Shown in pieces: positions 21,069-31,030 of a DNA stretch of 64,000 bases. The position numbers and the translations under genes are program-made. Source of the DNA: Paulinella micropora (taxonomy: Eukaryota > Cercozoa > Imbricatea > Euglyphida); assembly GCA_009731375.1 (NCBI GenBank), contig BJOX01000027.1, positions 564,446 to 628,445 on the forward strand. Reading direction: 5' to 3'. Numbering within the stretch: position 1 is the stretch's first letter; each line of letters begins with the position of its first letter. Under the pieces are notes generated by a model, which was given only the letters and a program-made list of their open reading frames with translations, was not told where the DNA came from and did no database searches.

Positions 21069-21980
21069 TTAATAAATTAATATTTTTTTCTCTTTTGTAA
21101 TTTGTTTTACTTTGTCCGATAACTGCTCCTTCGGTTCTTCTTCTTCATGGTGCTCTTCAATATTAGTCTTTAATAATTCTGACGGTCGGACTAAGTCCTC
21201 TTCTGATAGTATAACTTTGAAGCCTTTACGGCCCTTAACCTTAAATATAGTTTTACTGAATTGTTTATCACCTTTTGAAAAAATAGTTCTTTGTAGTTCC
21301 TGTCTTACTCTTGTACCCTTAGGGAATTTATTAATTAAAGGATTTCTGTATATTTCTTGAGTGTTTTTTTCAGTCCCTTCATAAACATTAATAGGTACTG
21401 CTTTAATTGTTGTATGATATGTTTTATTATAAGCATCAACAACCTCATGAATAATAGGAACCCACTCAAAATTTTCATTAAATTCCCATATTAAATTTAA
21501 TTCATTTCGTATCGTTCTGATAAACCTATCTATTATACCCATTGTTCTGTGGTCACCTACTTGAACAGTCATATGTTCAATATTATTTTGTCTGAAATAT
21601 TCAGTCACTTGTCCTTTGAATTCACCACCATTATCTGAAGTAATTCTTTCAGGAACTTTTTTGGTAAATTTTTTTTTTAACCCTTCTAAGACATAACCAG
21701 TTGTTTTATTTTTGACTGGCTCAATCCACCCACGACGGCTATATACATCAATAGCAACTAATCCAAAATTATAGTTAGCATTACCTTTCTTTGTTGCAAC
21801 CTTTGAGATATCCATTAAATGGATAAATACTTGACTTAGTGGTTTTGCTTCTGGCGCAGTTATCGTATTCCATATCTTAGCGGGCTTTGATTGAAAATGT
21901 ATTTCGGCCACTTCTTCAAGTTTTTCTTTCCGCTCTGTCTGCTCAGGAGTTTCTTGTTGCTGACTATGTTTGCTGTCCAT
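21069..21980 (-). CDS. rve (retrovirus-type) integrase
   Basis: 303 residues. RNase-H-like core: first acidic residue in HLMDISK (D57), then GLVAIDVYSRRGWIEPVKNK, second in ITSDNGGEF (D116), third in MGIIDRFIRTIRNEL (D151), where Asp replaces the usual Glu. The flanking Arg-Phe-x-Arg-Thr is canonical. A C-terminal SH3/chromo-like stretch (FPKGTRVRQ, IFKVKGRKGFKVIL) follows. It catalyses strand transfer of element DNA into the host genome, as in Polintons. The N-terminal HHCC zinc domain is not seen. ATAATATACA abuts the ATG. It lies downstream of a 185-residue gene on the same strand and is the only integrase in the window. Confidence 0.85.
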   Translation of the reverse strand: MDSKHSQQQETPEQTERKEKLEEVAEIHFQSKPAKIWNTITAPEAKPLSQVFIHLMDISKVATKKGNANYNFGLVAIDVYSRRGWIEPVKNKTTGYVLEGLKKKFTKKVPERITSDNGGEFKGQVTEYFRQNNIEHMTVQVGDHRTMGIIDRFIRTIRNELNLIWEFNENFEWVPIIHEVVDAYNKTYHTTIKAVPINVYEGTEKNTQEIYRNPLINKFPKGTRVRQELQRTIFSKGDKQFSKTIFKVKGRKGFKVILSEEDLVRPSELLKTNIEEHHEEEEPKEQLSDKVKQITKEKKILIY

Positions 21981-21990
21981 TGTATATTAT
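21981..21990 (-). promoter_or_regulatory. Start-proximal ATAATATACA motif (integrase)
   Basis: The motif directly abuts the integrase ATG on the minus strand, leaving an almost leaderless transcript if it is the initiator. Confidence 0.5.
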
Positions 21991-22547
21991 TAGAATTTTA
22001 AAAACACTCTATCTATTTCATTATTTTTTTCTTTCTTGCTTGGCTTCTCTGCTTGATTATAAACATTAACAGATATGTTTGACTTTTTACCTTTACCTTT
22101 TTTTACTGGTTNNNNNNNNNNTTCTTCTTCATCACTTTCTTCACTTTCGCTTTCGTTATCGTCATGTTCAGGCTCAGGGTGATCTATTTCGACACGTCGA
22201 AATAGATCTGGCTTTTTACTTACTTTCTTCTTTGCTTCCGCTTTCTTTCTTCTTATTTTCATCTTAGCCATCTTTTCAGAAATGATATCAGTAAAATCAC
22301 ATTCTTCATCGCTATCACTGCTTTCTTCTGGTGTATCATCTTGGTCTTTTCCATTAATGATATCATTAGCCACACCCATTTCTGCCATGCGGTTTATCTT
22401 TTTCTCCATCTCTTCATCATCGCCAACATAAGCCTTTCTACACTTTGCTAATTTCTCTTTCGCTATTTCAACCTTATGTTGCTTTTTGCTCTTAATACTT
22501 TCCCAAGCCTTACCCCAATTCTTACGACTTGCTTCGGGAGACGGCAT
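21990..22547 (-). CDS. Highly charged protein upstream of integrase, unknown function
   Basis: About 185 residues, with a 10-N gap at 22112-22121. The N-terminus is Lys-rich and helical (KSKKQHKVEIAKEKLAKC), the middle an acidic Ser/Asp/Glu tract, and the tail PVKKGKGKKSNISVNVY. No known domain is recognised. It sits 10 bases upstream of the integrase on the same strand, so it may be co-expressed. A perfect 28-bp palindrome (13-bp arms) lies inside the frame at 22181-22208 and covers LFRRVEID. Start ATG follows TATAAATCTTAGTATAA in the minus sense. Confidence 0.6.
   Translation of the reverse strand: MPSPEASRKNWGKAWESIKSKKQHKVEIAKEKLAKCRKAYVGDDEEMEKKINRMAEMGVANDIINGKDQDDTPEESSDSDEECDFTDIISEKMAKMKIRRKKAEAKKKVSKKPDLFRRVEIDHPEPEHDDNESESEESDEEEXXXXPVKKGKGKKSNISVNVYNQAEKPSKKEKNNEIDRVFLKF
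22181..22208. repeat. Perfect 28-bp palindrome inside a coding region
   Basis: GATCTATTTCGAC and GTCGAAATAGATC are separated by AC. Such a perfect stem in a frame is unexpected by chance and could be a protein-binding site or an RNA hairpin. Confidence 0.7.
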
Positions 22548-22599
22548 TTATACTAAGATTTATATATTTTAGTATTTTTTAAAATAAATAAATAAATAA

Positions 22600-22726
22600 T
22601 TGATATTTTGTTCTGACTGACGTCATCACAAAACATCGTTTCCGATTAATTTTTTCTTAAATTTTTTTCCGATGTTTTAGAATAAGCGAGAGTGCGTCAG
22701 CACGAAGCGCAATTCTAAAATATCAA
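22600..22726. repeat. Intergenic palindromic module, copy 1
   Basis: Outer arms TTGATATTTTGTTCTGAC and TTCTAAAATATCAA; inner arms AAAACATCG (22630) and CGATGTTTT (22670). Between outer and inner arms each side folds on itself: TGAC...GTCA on the left, AGAAT...ATTCT on the right. It lies between the divergent charged-protein and fibre genes; the fibre frame appears to start (ATG TTT TAG) inside the right inner arm. Confidence 0.75.
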
Positions 22727-24596
22727 TATCGCAATATAAATCATTACTTGGCCTTAATGAGTTGGCTGTTGATAGTCTAAATATACTTAACCTTGACCTT
22801 ACCAACACAAACATAGTCGGTCTGAATACAGACAGAGTGCCAGAAGATGCTGACCCCGTAAATCTTTATTTCACTGACGACCGATTTGACACACGTCTCG
22901 CTTTAAAAACAACATCAGACCTAAAAGAAGGACTTAATTATTAGACTGATAACCGCTTTGATGGTCGGTTCGCTTTAAAATCAACAACTGACCTAAAAGC
23001 AGGACTTAATTATTATTGGACTGATAACCGCTTTGACACACGGCTCGCTTTAAAATCAACTACGGATATCAAAGAAGGAAGCCGATTATACTACACAGAG
23101 CAACGAGTAAGGGATAATGACGAAGTCAAAGCCTCAACTCATCACAGAAGCAATACTTCCAATCCGCACCAAACCAGTTTATATAATTTGATAGACACAA
23201 ACATATTTGCACAAGCGAGCGGGCAATACTTAACTTACAACGATGTAGAAGGCAAATGGAAGAATACAGCCCTCGGTTCAATTGACACACTCTCTGATGT
23301 AGTCATTACAGCACCAGTGGCGATGAATAGTTATCTAACATATAATTCAATAAACTGGGTAAATAAAACATTTCCGATAAATGTTGATGAAACAGGCAAT
23401 ATTAGTATGGGAAGGAAGAATATAACAGGAGTTAATTTACTAAATACCAAAGATGTTTATGAATGGATATTTGAGCACCAAGACAATAATGATAAAGTGT
23501 CCGCGAGTGGAAGCATAGATAGCCACAGCGATGTGTCAATAACAGGCTTCCCCGCAGATAACCAACTGCTTATGTATAGCACGGGGCAATGGAGAAACAC
23601 CACACCACCCTTTCTTAGATTAGACGGCACAGCCAGTATGACGGGGGCACTAAATATGGGAGGTTTTGCTATTTCGGGGGCTTCTACATATAATGGAATT
23701 AATCTCGCTAATCTCGCAGTTGATGGTTCGGTGGTCAAACTAACAGGAGACCAAACTATAGGAGGAATAAAACATTCAGCAGTATAATAAATGCAAGTGC
23801 GGGGATTGATATGAAAAGCCAAAGCATAACAAATGTCAATCTGGTTGATGGCGTGGATGTTTCTGTTCTTGATACTTCGGTGGTTAAACTAACAGGAGAC
23901 CAAACCATAGCAGGAAATAAAAAATTTACATCAACTTTAGAAGTAAGTGGTTCATCCAATCCTACTACTTTTGATGGTATCGGCATAGCCTTTGATACAA
24001 AAATAGGAATGATTGCAGCACAAAAAACTGCAACAGCGACTTGGTATCCGATACAAATAACGGGTTCGTATGTAGAGTTATATTCAGGTAATACTTTAAT
24101 TACAACCGCAACTGGAACAACATTAAGTTTGAATAACAACAAAATAACAAACTTAGCCACACCATCAGCAACAACGGACGGAGCAAACAAAAGTTATGTG
24201 GATACATTAGACGGGCAAAATGTGAAACTAACTGGAAACCAAACCATAGCAGGAATTAAGACATATAGCAGTGGTGTTGAAATAACGGGAAATTCAATAA
24301 ATTCAACAACAAAGGCCACATTTATCGTTTTCAATTCTACCAGTAATATTGGGTCAATTGCTAGTTTGGATATGAAAACTGCAACAAATTACAACTTTGA
24401 AATTTCTGCGAAAAAAAAAAGTTTTATTATTGACGGGACGATTGTTTCGTGGTTTAATGCTACTGGCTTAGATTGGTCGGATTGTTAATCTAGGAGCACC
24501 ACAAAATGCGAATGAAGCGGTAAATATGCAATATCTGGATGATGATTGTGTGAAACTAACAGGAGACCGAACAATAGCAGGAATTAAACATTCAAC
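22672..24596 (+). pseudogene. N-terminal region of tail-fibre-like gene, frame-broken
   Basis: Three imperfect repeats of a unit of the type LYFTDDRFDTRLALKTT lie at 22840-23090; a 3-base deletion in the first turns Tyr-Trp into TAG (22942). Beta-rich fibre sequence follows, with the signature VKLTGDQTIGGIK / VKLTGDQTIAGNK / VKLTGNQTIAGIK / VKLTGDRTIAGIK about every 70-120 codons. The frame shifts at ~23770 (one base lost in an A run), ~24480 and ~24588 (again an A run). The signature and repeats resemble phage and giant-virus tail fibres, trimeric proteins for host attachment. With 24597-26456 it forms one gene of roughly 1250 codons. ATG at 22672 is followed by TTT TAG, so the start itself is damaged. 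Confidence 0.7.
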
Positions 24597-26456
24597 GTGA
24601 CGAGCACTGTGATAAAGTATCTAACTTTAACGAAGAATGCCGATTTTAATAATCAAACTATCATTAATGGTGGAAATATAACATATAATGGGGCGAGGAT
24701 ATTAAACCAAAATGGAGGAGATATATTCTTTTCACAGACATCAGGAGATTATCAGTATTTCTTATTTACTCTAAATACTGCTACAAGTGGAACCGCAGAC
24801 CAAAGAGGTTATGTATTCACGAATGTAGCATTTGATGTAAAAGGAGCGGGACTTTATATTTCAAAACTTTTAGATAATAAATCTGCTTCATCTGACATTG
24901 TCCGTTTTAACAATGCTGGGGGTATGCGATTTTATGGTGCCTTAGATATGAACTCAAACAACATAACAAATGGTGGAACAATAACGGGAACTACATTAAC
25001 GGCAACTGCTGGTATGACTACAACAACATTAACAACGAGCGACAAAATAACGATAGCACAAGATAAACCATTAGTATTGAGAAGAACAACTAGAGGATTG
25101 GCGGTATACACGGGTGGATTAGAATTATACGGGACATCTGGTGTAGCAGGGCCACATATACAAGCATTTACAACATCCGACCCCAATTACCCTTGTTTTC
25201 AATTAATTAACAACGGGCATAGCAATGTAGCACTAAAATTTGATTGTTCTTGGGATGGCTCAGTTAATTATAAGTCAAGTTCTGCTACCTCAAATTTTAT
25301 GATAGCCAAAGGCACTAATCTCCTTTTTCAATATGCGTCAGGAGTAGCGGTAGGAAGTAATATAACATTTAACACCGCAATAGACATCAGTAGCACATCG
25401 GGCTTATTAACAACGAAGGCAATAACAGCGAGTGGGGCGATAACGGCAAATGCGGGGATATCAACAACGACATTGGCAACGAGCGATAAAATAACAACAG
25501 CATCAGGTAAGCCGATAATCATAGGCAATACAACGAAATCAGCAAATGGGGCAACAGGAGGCTTAGAGTTATACGGGACGGCTTCAAATATCGGAGGGGC
25601 ACACTTACAAGCAATAACGACGGCGGATGCTTATCCAACATTTCAATTATTGAACTGGACACACGACAACGTAGGTGTAAGTTTTGATGCGTATTATGAT
25701 GGCGCAAATTGGAAATCAAGTAATTCTGGCTCAAACTTTCAAATATACAAAATCTCAAACAAACTCGCTTTTTATTATAATACTGGAACAACAGCGGGAA
25801 ATAATATAACTTGGACTGAGGCGATGAACATGAATACGTCGGGAGATTTAAGCATCACAACAGCATCCAGTGGATTTTTAACATTAAGAAAAAGACCAAG
25901 TCCATCAACTTACGACCCGCAAATATATATGAAATCAGGAGGATATTCAAATTATGGAGTAGTTTGTGCGTCAACTTGTTTGCTTCATGCATGGACTACT
26001 TCAAACTCTACAGGTGAGCCGTCTGGCAGTTATAATTATATTTCTCTCAATGGTACTTTGACAAACTCATCTGACAGGAGGCTAAAATCAAATATTAAAA
26101 CATTAGACTGCGGGGATTGTTGTGAGAAAGTAATGAAAATAAATTGTTGTTCATATTATTTGAAATCAGACGAAAAGAAAGAACAAAAGAACCACGGATT
26201 TATTGCGGATGAAGTTGAAAAAATATTTCCTGAATTTGTATCTGAAAGCGGAATGAAAGCAGATGATGGAAATGGAAATCTTGAAGGTATAACATATACA
26301 AGTTTTATACCAATATTGGTCAGTGCTTTTCAACACATGGCGGAAAAGGTAGTTAATTTAGAAAAAGAAAATAAAAATCTTATGAATATACTACAAGACC
26401 AAGCAAATCAATTGGCAGAAATCAGAGTGGCCGTTCTTGATAATGTCAAACAATAA
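24597..26456 (+). CDS. C-terminal tail-fibre segment with peptidase S74 chaperone domain
   Basis: 619 residues open. Fibre-like beta repeats (GGLELYGTA, YGTSGVAGPHIQA) are followed by SSDRRLKSNIKTLDC at about residue 490, the hallmark of the S74/endosialidase intramolecular chaperone, which trimerises the fibre and then cleaves itself before the Asp. The domain continues HGFIADEVEKIFPEFV and a C-terminal coiled coil (EKVVNLEKENKNLMN). The first codons are only an in-frame continuation of the upstream broken part; an internal start is not implied. It is the last viral gene before host exon sequence begins about 10-60 bases downstream. Confidence 0.8.
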   Translation: MTSTVIKYLTLTKNADFNNQTIINGGNITYNGARILNQNGGDIFFSQTSGDYQYFLFTLNTATSGTADQRGYVFTNVAFDVKGAGLYISKLLDNKSASSDIVRFNNAGGMRFYGALDMNSNNITNGGTITGTTLTATAGMTTTTLTTSDKITIAQDKPLVLRRTTRGLAVYTGGLELYGTSGVAGPHIQAFTTSDPNYPCFQLINNGHSNVALKFDCSWDGSVNYKSSSATSNFMIAKGTNLLFQYASGVAVGSNITFNTAIDISSTSGLLTTKAITASGAITANAGISTTTLATSDKITTASGKPIIIGNTTKSANGATGGLELYGTASNIGGAHLQAITTADAYPTFQLLNWTHDNVGVSFDAYYDGANWKSSNSGSNFQIYKISNKLAFYYNTGTTAGNNITWTEAMNMNTSGDLSITTASSGFLTLRKRPSPSTYDPQIYMKSGGYSNYGVVCASTCLLHAWTTSNSTGEPSGSYNYISLNGTLTNSSDRRLKSNIKTLDCGDCCEKVMKINCCSYYLKSDEKKEQKNHGFIADEVEKIFPEFVSESGMKADDGNGNLEGITYTSFIPILVSAFQHMAEKVVNLEKENKNLMNILQDQANQLAEIRVAVLDNVKQ

Positions 26457-26460
26457 TACA

Positions 26461-27968
26461 ACTAGACTTCACAGACCTTCATTTCACTTTGGGACCACAC
26501 ACTTGTCCCTTCTCGCAATAAAGGCCACACCAGCCGCAAAGGCCAAGCGCAAGGCCTTAGACCAGGCTGCCGAGGCCTTGGTACGTTGTTTCCCTCACCC
26601 CTTCTCATATTATGACTCACTTACAGCCCTTTTTGTGTGTGTTTTTTTTGCAGGCTCGCAAAGCACTTGGTCTGCCAGAGGCCGTCAGTTCCAGAAGCTC
26701 GCCATCAACCTCATCAACCTCTACAGCCCCTCCATCCACTGCTTCTGCCCACTGCTCGTCCTCTGCGTCGACGTGTCTCTCTTTTTCAAAAGAGGACGGC
26801 ATTGGGCTGAAGTTTCAAGAACAAGAAAAAAAAAACATTCGCTCACCTCCCTCCCATTTCTCCAAGGCAGATGCAATCGTTTTTATTATGGATAAGCTTG
26901 GCAAGCATGCTACCCGCCTTACCCAGCATGATGATCCTATTTGTGAGTTAGCTAGGTGGGGTGTGGCTTGGTTTGTGCGTATGTTGGAGGACACTTGGAA
27001 TATATCTCAGCTGTCTCCTTTTACTGCTCCTCCTTATGTCTCTGCTATGATTGGTGAGTTTTTGTCTTTGTTTGATGTTGGGTCATTCACAGCCACGCTC
27101 CTCTCCCTGCCATCCCAAAACTCTTTACGTGTTTTCTCAAACTCCAACTTCACCAACACTGATGTAACATTTGATCCTATTGCTTTCCAATTGAAGATGA
27201 ATGCATATGGCATATATCAATACTTTGTTCGTAAACACCCCACCCACGATCGTCGCCTTCGCAGTGAGCAGCTATTTGTCCAGTACGTTGTCGATAGTAG
27301 GCCTATGACGACTACTGCAAAGACTAACTACCCAACGTTCTGCAGGCCCCCCCCCCCCCCCCCCCCCCCCCCNNNNNNNNNNTCTCTCTTTTCTTTTTCT
27401 TTTTTTTCTTTTTTCTTTTTTCTTTCTTTCATTCTTGCTTGCTTTCTTTCTTTCTCTCTCTCTCTCTTTCTTTCTTTCTTTTCTTCTTTTCTTTCTTTCT
27501 TTCTTTCTTTCTTTTTCTTTCTTTCTTTCTTTCTTTCATTCATTCATTCTTGCTTGCTTGCTTTCTTTTTATCTATCTCTCTCTTTTTCTTTTTCTTTCT
27601 TTCTTTCTGTCTTTTTCTTTCTTTCTTTCTGTCTTTTTCTTTCTTTCTTTCTTTCTTTCTTTCTGTCTTTTTTTCTTTCTTTCTTTCTTTCATTCATTCT
27701 TGCTTGCTTGCTTTCTTTCTATCTCTCTCTCTGTCTCTCTCTCTCTCTCTCTCTTTCTGTATACATAGGACATCAAGGAGGCTATGGACAAGGGCGTGGG
27801 ATTTACACACACTCCCAAAACCAAGCTCAGGCGAGGGCAGGAGCAGTTGAAGACCGCATTTCTGTCGGGCGAGGAGGGACACGGGGGGGTGGAGGACCTC
27901 GAACAAGGGTATTGGAGGCTTATTTCCGTTGAGGATATGCCATTAGCTGCATCAGTACGCCTCAGATA
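26461..27968 (+). CDS. Spliced host gene, unknown function
   Basis: An Ala/Lys-rich exon (AAKAKRKALDQAAEAL) ends at 26580. A 73-base intron with GTACGT donor and TTTTTTGCAG acceptor runs to 26653, and the frame resumes exactly in phase (ARKALGLPEAV). A Ser/Thr/Pro-rich stretch leads to a globular, helical domain (DKLGKHATRLTQHDDPICEL, ARWGVAWFVRMLEDTWN, NAYGIYQYFVRKHPTHDRRL) to about 27346. A poly-C run, gap and (CTTT)n follow. A likely further exon starts at 27769 after CATAG (DIKEAMDKGVGFTHTPKTK). No known family is recognised. The first exon begins within tens of bases of element A's last gene, so A may have inserted into this gene or its promoter. Confidence 0.5.
27383..27760. repeat. (CTTT)n/(CT)n tract, probably intronic
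   Basis: Pyrimidine repeats follow the gap at 27373-27382 and end at a TACATAG acceptor. Confidence 0.7.
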
Positions 27969-27969
27969 T

Positions 27970-27985
27970 AGTATTATTATTATTA

Positions 27986-28054
<69 letters not shown>

Positions 28055-28312
28055 TCATATTGACACCGTGATAGCCCAGTGGTCAAGTTCTACCATCTGG
28101 GCCCTGTCGCCAGTTCGATTCCCGTCGGTGCCACCAGTATTTTCATTGAACATACCGGTCCGTCTGGACCAGTATTTTCTGCCCTTGCGGGGGTGTCATT
28201 AGAGCCTATCGTCAATTCTTCGTACTCCCCTCACGGGTGAGACGATGGAGGCGCATGTGCAGAAATGCATCAGCCATTGACAGAGAAGCACTATTATTAT
28301 TANNNNNNNNNN
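27970..28312 (+). mobile_element. tRNA-derived SINE flanked by (ATT)n
   Basis: After an (ATT)n run (27971-28050), a tRNA-like head reads TGATAGCCCAGTGGTCAAG (A-box-like) and CCAGTTCGATTCCCGTC (B box), ending GGTGCCACCA. GACACCG near 28062 and CGGTGCC can pair as an acceptor stem with one mismatch. A ~150-bp unrelated body and a TATTATTA tail follow, interrupted by a gap. The anticodon arm does not fold well, so a functional tRNA is unlikely; a SINE with internal Pol III promoter fits better. Confidence 0.6.
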
Positions 28313-28429
28313 ACTTCATATATATTATATATATATGTATGTATATATATATATAATTTAACCTTTTCATGTCATTTCATTTTTAGTTTTATTTCTTCTG
28401 TATTTTTTATTTTATTTTTTTTTAATTTA

Positions 28430-28777
28430 ATACTTCCAATCTATTTTTTTAAATATTTTTAATAATTTAATTTTTCATTATTATTAATAACTTGAGAAAT
28501 AGGTCACCATCTAGTTAAATCAATCGCTCTTGAGATAACGATTTGTATGGATGACCAGAGGTTAAAGCTTAACTTCATTAAATCGAAGGCCTAGGCCTAG
28601 TAGTAGTAGTAGTAGTAGTAGTTTTTTAATACTTTAATATTTTAATAATTTCTCATTATCTTTAATAACTTGAGACGTAGGTCACCATCTAGTTAAATCA
28701 ATAGCTCTTGAGCTAACGATTTGTATGGATCGACCAGAGGTTAAATTGTTAACTTCATTAAACCGAAGGCCTAGGCC

Positions 28778-28826
<49 letters not shown>

Positions 28827-28874
28827 CGTAGTAGTAGTCGTAGTAGTAGTCGTAGTAGTAGTCGTAGTAAGTAC

Positions 28875-28907
<33 letters not shown>

Positions 28908-28915
28908 GGAAAACA
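28430..28915. repeat. Tandem pair of a ~180-bp unit with (TAG)n tails
   Basis: The segment starting AACTTGAGAAATAGGTCACC (28490) recurs at 28669 (AACTTGAGACGTAGGTCACC). Both copies end GAAGGCCTAGGCCTAGTAG and a (TAG)n tail; the second tail extends to ~28900 with TCG variants. A SINE-like unit inserted twice, or a tandem duplication, would both explain it. Confidence 0.7.
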
Positions 28916-29050
28916 GTCTCATTAACAATATTCCCAAACAACAAGAAAACAGACCCCGTGCAACTTATTCCAAACCGGCCGGCGCGGACATCGTCTGAGC
29001 GCTCCCATTCCATACAAATGCCTTTTTCTCTCGTATCTTTTCTTCATACT

Positions 29051-29150
29051 TTTTAGCAGGTTCTAGATTTTTAGCACTGAGAGATTTTTTTAGCAGATAC
29101 TCAGAGATTTTAGCAGATTCTAGATTTTTATCACTCAGAGATTTTAGCAG
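29051..29150. repeat. Short tandem repeat (TTTAGCAG...TTCTAGATTTTTA)
   Basis: Two to three imperfect ~45-bp copies around TTCTAGATTTTTAGCACTGA. The function is unknown. Confidence 0.5.
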
Positions 29151-29236
29151 TGAAAAGGGCAAACCAAAGTGGTCCCAGGGAGAGAAACAGCAGACCAAGT
29201 GGCAAGCTAATAACCTATGCAGTAGTCTGTTTTGGC

Positions 29237-29248
29237 CGTGTATATGTA

Positions 29249-29279
<31 letters not shown>

Positions 29280-29455
29280 GTGAGACTTATGTGTATGTGT
29301 ATGTGTATGTGTATGTGTAAGTTGTACATGCATGTGTATCTGTTTGTGTATGTGCATGCATATATATGTGTATGTATATGTATATTGAATGTGTGTTATG
29401 TGTGTATATATGTGTATGTGTATGATATCACATTATATGTGTATGTGTATGTATA

Positions 29456-29492
<37 letters not shown>

Positions 29493-29575
29493 GTGCATGT
29501 GTATGTGTATATGTATGTGTATTTTTTGTATGTATATATGTATGTGTATGTGTGTGTGTGTGTGTGTATATTTTG
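29237..29575. repeat. (TGTATG)n hexanucleotide array
   Basis: TGTATG and variants dominate. Open frames in several phases are repeat translations. Confidence 0.85.
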
Positions 29576-30016
29576 GGGTTGATTTTGATTGGTTTTTTTC
29601 TCTTTGCCTTCTTTTTGCTTCTTTTTGCCATTGATTTGGCTGATTTGCTATATGTGGGGGACTGTGTGGGGGAGGCATGTTTGGCCTACACTGGTGGAGT
29701 GCTTAGTATGTCTCGGGTCTGTGGTCCGTATCATATGGGCTACATGCCCGAGGCATGCTAAGCTCATTCTCCAGTTTGAGCGTTACGTGCATCCTTCCCT
29801 CCATAAGTTCTCATAATCACTAGGGGGGTTTAGGAAGCCGAGCAATTTACCGTTTCGGGCCTTTAGATCATGATTTGACCAGCTTCTTACTCGCGATGTA
29901 TTTCTCACTTTACTATATGTATGCCTTAGCATCTCTTCTTTTCCTCATTTTTCCTCATTGTATCCTTGCGGTTGCCTGTTTTTGCCTGCTTATTTCATTT
30001 TTTCCTTTGTATATTA

Positions 30017-30069
<53 letters not shown>

Positions 30070-30409
30070 ATTTTATCTCGTATACTACCTATTTATATTA
30101 TTATGTATTTTATCTCTTTTATTGCTGAATCTCACCAGGAGTTTAATACATTCATCATTAAAGATTCCAAGTGACTGAAAAAAAATTATTATTATTATTT
30201 TTCATTGTTATTATTCTTCATCATATATATGTATATTTTTTTAATCTTTATTTTTATTATTTTCCTCTTTTCCCCTTTTGTTTCCTCTCTTCTTTTTCGT
30301 TTTTCTTACTTGCTGCTGCCTGTTAGTTTGGTCTTCTTCATGTGGCACAACTTTATGTTTATGGTTGTGGCTTGTGGAGTTTCTTCTGGTCTATGAGGGG
30401 GGTGGTGTG
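29576..30409. other. Unassigned AT-rich sequence
   Basis: Short frames only, with a (TA)n run at 30020-30067. I see no supported gene or repeat with another copy in the window. Confidence 0.4.
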
Positions 30410-30523
30410 CGGAGTGGTTTGGCTCGACCAGCTTGAGGCTGTATGTCTATGAGGTTGCCAGGCTTGGGCTGGTCCTTATGGATACTGCAGTCGAGCCTTA
30501 CTACGCTCTGCACACCACCCTCC
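30410..30523. repeat. Two-stem inverted repeat
   Basis: GGGTGGTGTGCGGAG pairs with CTCTGCACACCACCC (one mismatch), and inside it GGCTCGAC pairs with GTCGAGCC. The ~114-bp structure could be a small foldback element or a structured RNA. Confidence 0.5.
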
Positions 30524-30712
30524 TGGCTACGACTCCGGGTGCGAGTGAATTGCGTTAGGTGCTGCAGTTTCCTTAAGGGCTGTCTCACTGACTGTCAATT
30601 GATCTCACTTGCGCCCATTGTTAGTTATGTCTTACTTCTACTGGCGCTTTCAGTAGTAACGGGTCGCACTTCAAGACAGATCTTCAGTGCGGTTTCATCA
30701 CAGAAACCACAC

Positions 30713-30935
30713 TAAGAGCCGTTATTCATTATTTCGTCTAACTATTCTCTCTAAGTTCAAAACAACAATTTCATTAAAATCTCTCTTATTACGAATTTCT
30801 CTCTAGACTACTTTACACAAAAAGCGAAAAGTTATCCATGTAAAAAAGCCACACGGGGGCTTTTTGTCCTGAGCCCCTAGGTGTCTGGTGTGAGAAGTGT
30901 TTTTCCACTAAGGGCCGTTATTCATTATTTCGTCT
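30713..30935. repeat. ~27-bp direct repeats 196 bp apart at the left edge of element B
   Basis: TAAGAGCCGTTATTCATTAT (30714) and TAAGGGCCGTTATTCATTAT (30910) are both followed by TTCGTCT. Between them a stem GGGGGCT...AGCCCC occurs near 30855. It may mark the border of element B or a small insertion. Confidence 0.5.
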
Positions 30936-31030
30936 TCCTATTTATAACAAATACAGACAGACAAAAGAAAGAAAAACTGCTACCTGTAAATAATTATTAT
31001 TTAAAGAAATAAAATAAAGACACATATAGG

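Larger units (their letters stand above)
15083..26460. mobile_element. Element A: integrated Polinton-like/virophage-like element without capsid genes
   Basis: A compact AT-rich island (11.4 kb) of intron-less genes lies between host exons. It contains DCL/HNH nuclease, ExoX-C protein, class-3 lipase, protein-primed-type PolB, small basic proteins, AP2/zinc-finger proteins, rve integrase and an S74 fibre gene. The integrase-PolB pair is the hallmark of Polintons and Polinton-like viruses. No major capsid, penton, ATPase or protease gene is present. The limits are set by the last host-like base and first viral gene on each side; terminal inverted repeats were not recognised. Confidence 0.75.

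Noticed and set aside
28055-28135. Functional tRNA gene
   Set aside because: The B box and acceptor stem are visible but the anticodon and T stems do not pair well, and a SINE-like body and tail follow.
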